A DNA stretch of 64,000 bases from Pestalotiopsis fici W106-1 (Eukaryota; Ascomycota; Sordariomycetes; Amphisphaeriales; Sporocadaceae). Numbering within the stretch: position 1 is the first letter of the stretch; every line of letters begins with the position of its first letter. Position numbers and translations under genes: made by a program. Shown here one piece after another: positions 59,008-64,000 of the stretch. The notes beneath the pieces were generated by a model, which did no database searches, was not told the DNA's origin, and saw nothing but the letters and a program-made list of their open reading frames with translations. Location of the stretch: positions 744,001 to 808,000 of the forward strand of contig NW_006917093.1 in assembly GCF_000516985.1 (NCBI RefSeq). The letters are read 5' to 3'.

Positions 59008-59495
59008 GAAAACACCATTTTGTCTAATTGGACATGATTCTTTGGTTTGTTGGCTGGCTAGTCGTGATCAAGAAATTCAAATAATAATAATCTTGACATG
59101 GCAAAGAGGCGCAAATATTCTGCCCGCCCATTTGACAAATGTGATGCCCTTTATATACTCTCCAAAGAAATAATAGAGTCTACTTGGCTCGTTTCACGCA
59201 GCTGAGACCTCGATCTCAAAAGCGGGCCATCTATGCTTGAGGAAATGCAAATGACTTGTTCATGTTGTTATTGTCGTGACCTAGCTGCTTGTTCAGGTTT
59301 ACTGACATATACGTGTACTGAAAATCAACTCGTTTCAACATTCTGCTATTCGCATAAGAATCTGATAACTCCGTAAACTCCTTGCGGACAAAGTCAGGAT
59401 AACGGGACGAGGGGGTAGTAGTTGATAGCCAAGAAATGCAGATATCGCAGAGAGCTTCGGGAGATACCATCGCCAATAATGACAAGGAAATCACA
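59008..59495. other. Convergent 3' region, AVL9 and F-box gene
   Basis: These 488 bp separate two converging stop codons. They are AT-leaning and should carry both poly(A) sites. Nothing else is seen. Confidence 0.6.
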
Positions 59496-61557
59496 TCAAG
59501 TGTCGCCTGAGTTGCCGCCCGTGTACCGGTTCAGCACCTCGACAAGCTCGGCAGCGGAACCGATGACGAGCTCAATTTCCATATCTTCGTCATCACTGGA
59601 TAGTCCTTCATCCTCATTGGCATCTTCGTCGTCGTCTTCGTCTTCTTCCATCCCTTCATTGTCATCTTCGGGGTAGTAATCACCATCGGGCAGCTCCACG
59701 TCCTCATCATCGCCAGTCAAGAGTTCCTTTTCGGAACCTTGAGTCGTCTTGTCCGAGATTTTCCAGAAAGCCGTGGGCCCCGCTGGACCGCGAGGGTCGT
59801 AGTCTCTGTAGATAATGCCTCATGTCAATTTTGTCTTTTTTTATCTTTGACTTGAGAGAAAAAGAAAACCATGAGCAACAGGAAGGAAACTCACTTGTCA
59901 AACCAGTTGCCCAATACGCCCTTGGCACTCTTGACGCCGCCAATCTGTACGCTCTCGCTGCGCCAGCGCTCCTGGCCGCTAAAGAGCGAGAAAGTTGTCC
60001 ATCGAACCTCGCCTTCGGGTGTAAGTCTCACGGTGCCTAGAGCAAGAGCAAAAAGATTTACCGTCAGCACATCTGTGGTCTTGTATCAAGGAGACGGCGC
60101 GGGGGCCACCGCACCTTTAATCTCGACCCTACCTCTCAGGTCCGAATTGGCATTTTCGTCCCAGCTGTCATCCAACGACCTCGAGATGCCACTAAAGTGC
60201 ACAACCGGTAGTGCTTGACCGTCGTTGGGTCCAGGGGCTTCAATCTTGGTAACGGTGATCTTCATGAGGATCAGCCTCGTCGCCTCGCCGTAGCAGATGG
60301 CCCGTCTGGGCACATTGGCGGGCAAATCGCTATCGGAAGTAAAGTTGAAGTCGAAAAAGTCAGTATAGTCTAGGAAGCACACGACCCGGAGCCATGTGCC
60401 CGTAATTCCATAAGGGTCGTCGAGCTGATCTCTCCCCTCCTTGTTGCTGCCTTTCTCACGTTCCAGAATGGGTAGCGGCATATACGCGCCAGGCCAAACC
60501 CCAGCAAATGGAACGTCCCAAAAGTTTTTGCAGATTGGGAACCTGTTCAATCCCAAGCGGTTCAGGTTAGACCCCAACACTAACATGATGGCCTCGACCT
60601 TTTCCCAGTCCGTCCTGTTGGATCCATCATCCATAAAAGGGCCCCAGTGAGTTCGCTCGGTGTACTGTCGCAGGTCGTAGACTTTGGAGCAGGCAAAGGG
60701 GCCCATGACGCTAGTTATCAGGTTATAGTCAGTCAAGGATCCGCTGATACGACTTGTGAGCGGCTATATTGGACCATCGTGTGTGGCACCAGGAGGAGAT
60801 ACTGGGGCCAACCAATGCTAACCATTTCCCCCCTTTGTCACATGGAGGAAGACAAATCTGTGACTACGCACCTTGAGCGAGTCTCATACTGGCTCCGGCC
60901 AAAGTGGAGGAGCGGCACGCCGTATAAGCAGTGGAGCTTGGCGCTCTGCTGGTGCTCGGTCCGGGGCGGGGAGGCAAAGGGGGCATCGCGCGGCAGCTCG
61001 CCCCGGGCGCGCTCGTAGAGAAAAGAGCGTTGTAAAAATGCGCTCCGGTTGCTGTCGTCGGCAAAGAGCTTGACGAGCAGCGTGGCATTGCGCGAATGTG
61101 CATGGGTAGCGGTGCCGCTGGCCCGCTCACCCGAGGACGAGGCATGCTGGAGAAGCTGGTTGATGGTCTCGTACACGAAGGCTAATTCGTTCCTCTAAGG
61201 GGTTGCCCAAATTGTTTTTAATTATTCCACGTACTTCTCGAGGACGACTTTCTTGCTGCAAAGAGATAAAACGGCGGCAGATTAGATTCAGGGACTCACC
61301 TTTTCCTCAATGTTGGTTCGACGACATACGGTCTGTAACCTGACAGCCGCCTTGAGGGCCCGCTCCCAATCGACGTCATGGCCGGCCCGGGGCTCGTCGA
61401 GATGGGCCAGGTAGACATCCCGAAACAATGTCGGGTTGTCCTTGATTGAGTAGCATAGCGTTTTGCATATGCGAGAAATCCAGGCCAAGTCTTCTGGATT
61501 GACGAACCGCAGTATATTGTGCAGTATCTCCGGGGGAAGCTCCGTCAATAGTGTCAT
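59496..61557 (-). CDS. F-box protein with acidic tail
   Basis: Five exons in my model: 61557-61300, 61194-60872, 60710-60115, 60036-59895 and 59805-59496; 542 residues. An F-box fills residues ~1-50 (LLTELPPEILHNILRFVNPE, then DLAWISRICKTLCYSI), so it should bind Skp1 and act as substrate receptor of an SCF ubiquitin ligase. The middle (residues ~195-440) is a conserved-looking domain of unknown function: it includes SVMGPFACSKVYDLRQYTER, CYGEATRLILMKITVTKIEA, VHFSGISRSLDDSWDENAN and a WTTFSLFSGQERWRSESVQI block. The C-terminus is very acidic (EEDEDDDEDANEDEG) before a short helix. The first intron (105 bp) is uncertain: an extra 21-nt exon at 61255-61235 would also keep frame but would need introns of 44 and 40 bp, which are very short. 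The target is unknown. Confidence 0.82.
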
Positions 61558-63143
61558 TGTTGATGATGCATCACACCACCATCCGGCCCGGCGTTGATGA
61601 GACCTAGATTAGGTGTGTGGGCAGTTTGTTATCTAGCTATCTCCCCGTCGAGGAGGTTCTTTTGTGATCAAGAGTTTATTCTGATAATGAGCTTTTTCCG
61701 AGGATGACCGAATAGGATAAACCACAACTTGAAAGAAGAGTGCTGGGAGGCAGCAAATGATGCAGCAGCTGCCAGATAACAACTCAAACGTAATAAGAGG
61801 CAGGGTAATGATGAATGAAGCTCATCCCAGAAGGGTCCGGTCGGGGAAGCTTCACACCAAAGTCAGCAGGTAGGTACCTATTAGAAGGCAGTACCTTGAA
61901 GGGTATTGAAAGTATCAATGAATCCGCGATTCCGGGGCCGCGGAGGCGGGGCTCCCAAGACAAGGTACCTAATGTAGGCAAGGTACACAACGGATATGTC
62001 AGTCAAGCTCAGGTTCTACTGCCGCTGGTCGCACGACCGTGAGGTATCTTTGAAGCAAAGTAATACGAGGAATTAATGACTTTTGTCCGTAGGTGTAAAA
62101 GGGATTTATGAGATGTCAAGAACAGCAATAATCTCCTTGGCCGCCACGGCAGCGTCGGAGGATCAGATCAGCAAGTAGATGTAGGTAGGTATTAGGCGAT
62201 TGATTCGGATTTAACAAACGGAAACATTCATGTACCTCTAGTGACATGGGATGCACTAACCTAGGTAGGGTGTGTGCTGGACTTCCTTTGGGGTTCGTCC
62301 CTTACAAAGAGGCACGAGACATGTACATTGGAAATGCAGCAAACTTCTAGATCAATGCAGTACAAATCAAAAGACCGTTATGTAAATATATGGAAAGATG
62401 GCTATTGAACAACATTAAATATCACTGTTACGTATATTGTGCAGTATTTCAAAATCATGGCCATCGGGTATAATTTGATTGTGGAATTAATTTCAAAGTA
62501 CACTGGCCAAGCTCCGAACTCCTCACCTCCCCCGCTCTGCTGCTGCTCCGTACAGTGGATGGATGGATGCAAGTGTGTCCGTCCTGCGGGAACCAATGCG
62601 AGATGAAAAGCAACAAATGTAATCTTTTTGTTTTTAGCGTCTGCGTATGCGCCACGGAGTTAAGACTGGCTGACGTCCGATAACTGCTGCTTTCTCTTTT
62701 TGTCTTCTTCTTGGAAGATGACTAGGTTAGGCGTTTCCTTGTGCACAGTAAAAGCCATCCCCAGTACCAAAACCCCATACAACCTACAGTCTAAAGTTGT
62801 TTGCTTCAATATTTGATTTGGTAGAAAATGTACGAAGTGCTCCATGAACAAATGATATGAAAGTCGTGTCTAAACTCAACTCATGTCGCCTTCAAATGGT
62901 TCCTCTCCACGGGTATATAGCTTGTTAAAAACAACCTGCCAGCACAAGCAGAAAATAATGAGGTAATCGTAACTAATAAAAATACGACAGAGAAATCATA
63001 AACTTTTTGTTAAGTACCCCATGCCCCATATGTCCAAGTGATTTTGGGGTCCGGAATGTGACAACCTCATCGGCATATCCTCGCCGTGAACTCTCCTGTC
63101 CCCCCACAGCTGCCGCCGTGAAACGTTACTCAGGCAGGTCCTT
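61558..63143. other. 1.6-kb intergenic stretch, no recognisable gene
   Basis: Holds the F-box promoter and the 3' flank of the last gene. The part 61866-62280 is dense in AGGTA/TACCT motifs, including the palindromes TAGGTACCTA (61871-61880) and AGGTACCT (61973-61980). Short frames near 62402-62851 have no domain. Confidence 0.55.
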
Positions 63144-64000
63144 TCAGACTATCGTGGCACCACTGTTGAGCTGTATACAGTTGTTCAACAGAATAGCACC
63201 TTCATGCAAGAGTTCCCAGCGACTCGTCTCAAACGAATTCTTGAGAAAGAATAAAAGAGCACTATTGTGGTTTACCCCTCTTGTCAATTTCAAGTCGTCG
63301 GGTGTTTCAATCGAGCCGAAGCGACGCAAGTAGTCTTTCATGGGACCAATTGACTCTTGCATTGTCGAGGGAGAAGGCGAGTTTGGACACGATCCCTCCA
63401 GGGCAAAGCCATAGCACCAGACCACCAGAGCTGCAAAATACAGAACCCATGGCCGGTTGAGTAGCACATCGTCCCTGGCAACATAGGTCTCGCCCATGGC
63501 TCGGTACCTATTTGAGATGTCCGAGTTTGTTTCGTCCGCAAGCAAAACCGAAGCGAGGAACTTGAGCGCGTAAAAGGTTGCGTCTCTCGCCTTGGCAGTC
63601 GGTGCCCAGTTGTCTTTCATTCGTCGCTGGGCGCTACTGAGGTCCTGGTTCCCAATCGCGCGTCCAAGGAGACGTTTTGCGCGTGCAAAGATTTGGCAGT
63701 CAACTATGTCCACGTGCATGGCCATATGCGCCAGATGATGCAGGACTGTGCGGCTTTCAAACACAACGTTTGCCTCGCTTCTCCTTTCGTAGCTGTAGGG
63801 GTCCGCGGTCTGTTCAGAGCGCTGCAGGGACTTGTCAAAGTCTGTCTTCCACATATCAAATGCCTTTGTTAGAGTGCTGCGCCACTTATCACGGCCACCC
63901 AGCGCCTGAGTCACTCCTCCACCAAGAGAAGTCACTTGAAGATCCCGTTGGTTCATATGCCAGCTCACACTTAGTAAACCTGCCATGAGAACCTGTCTTC
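63144..64000 (-). CDS. Fungal transcription factor, C-terminal part (runs off the window)
   Basis: Open on the minus strand from the right edge to a stop at 63144, about 285 residues visible. The 5' part lies outside the window; the frame is open through the edge (RQVLMAGLLSVSWHMNQ...). The visible part is helical and resembles the C-terminal half of the fungal-specific transcription factor domain. Evidence is the pattern WRSTLTKAFDMWKTDFDKSL followed by VFESRTVLHHLAHMAMHVDI and then NRPWVLYFAALVVWCYGFAL. C2H2 zinc-finger regulators of Sordariomycetes have this arrangement. The DNA-binding domain is not in view, so the class (C2H2 or Zn2Cys6) is not proven. The ATG at 63986 is internal, not the likely start. 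Confidence 0.6.
   Translation of the reverse strand, partial: RQVLMAGLLSVSWHMNQRDLQVTSLGGGVTQALGGRDKWRSTLTKAFDMWKTDFDKSLQRSEQTADPYSYERRSEANVVFESRTVLHHLAHMAMHVDIVDCQIFARAKRLLGRAIGNQDLSSAQRRMKDNWAPTAKARDATFYALKFLASVLLADETNSDISNRYRAMGETYVARDDVLLNRPWVLYFAALVVWCYGFALEGSCPNSPSPSTMQESIGPMKDYLRRFGSIETPDDLKLTRGVNHNSALLFFLKNSFETSRWELLHEGAILLNNCIQLNSGATIV

Overview
The window is chromosomal DNA of a filamentous ascomycete, most likely a sordariomycete and probably Hypocreales. The evidence is short GT-AG introns (about 45 to 140 bp) with CTAAC/CTGAC-like branch sites, CT-rich leaders, about one gene per 4 kb, an AT-rich transposon wreck that looks RIP-mutated, and fungal forms of Hog1, EF-2, Csf1, Avl9 and Mtr10. 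The genus cannot be fixed from the sequence alone. I see no rRNA, tRNA, CRISPR array, plasmid or viral feature. One 100-N assembly gap lies at 41129-41228.

Layout, left to right. 0-21 kb holds an arrestin-like protein (-), a Ke4/LZT-type ZIP zinc transporter (-), an OPT oligopeptide transporter (-), 5-formyltetrahydrofolate cyclo-ligase (+), the spliceosomal protein SmE (-), an Mtr10/transportin-SR importin (+) and translation elongation factor 2 (-). 22.6-25.1 kb is a degraded Fot1/pogo-type DNA transposon with readable 46-bp inverted repeats and a TA target duplication. 25.3-40.4 kb holds a DUF4743/Nudix protein (+), a GNAT acetyltransferase (-), the very large lipid-transfer protein Csf1/BLTP1 (-, 9.6-kb main exon) and an Ost-alpha/TMEM184 membrane protein (+). 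After the gap come an MFS transporter (+), a 4.8-kb stretch without recognisable genes, the MAP kinase HOG1 (+), an amino acid permease (+), AVL9 (+), an F-box protein (-) and the C-terminal part of a fungal transcription factor (-) that runs off the right edge.

Most of these are single-copy housekeeping or transport genes that look independent; I see no biosynthetic gene cluster and no operon-like unit. Loose themes are membrane transport (ZIP, OPT, MFS, amino acid permease, Ost-alpha), secretion and membrane lipids (Avl9, Csf1, arrestin) and core gene expression (SmE, Mtr10, EF-2). All spliced models were built by hand from splice signals, reading phase and remembered family conservation; phases close and stop codons fit in each case. 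The least certain junctions are flagged: the F-box first intron, the GNAT last intron and the GC-AG intron of the permease. I did not find a convincing undescribed system. The items most worth a second look are the transposon wreck and its palindromic island, an 8-nt microexon and a GC-AG intron in the amino acid permease, a 20-bp perfect palindrome beside the gap, and the long gene-free region before HOG1.
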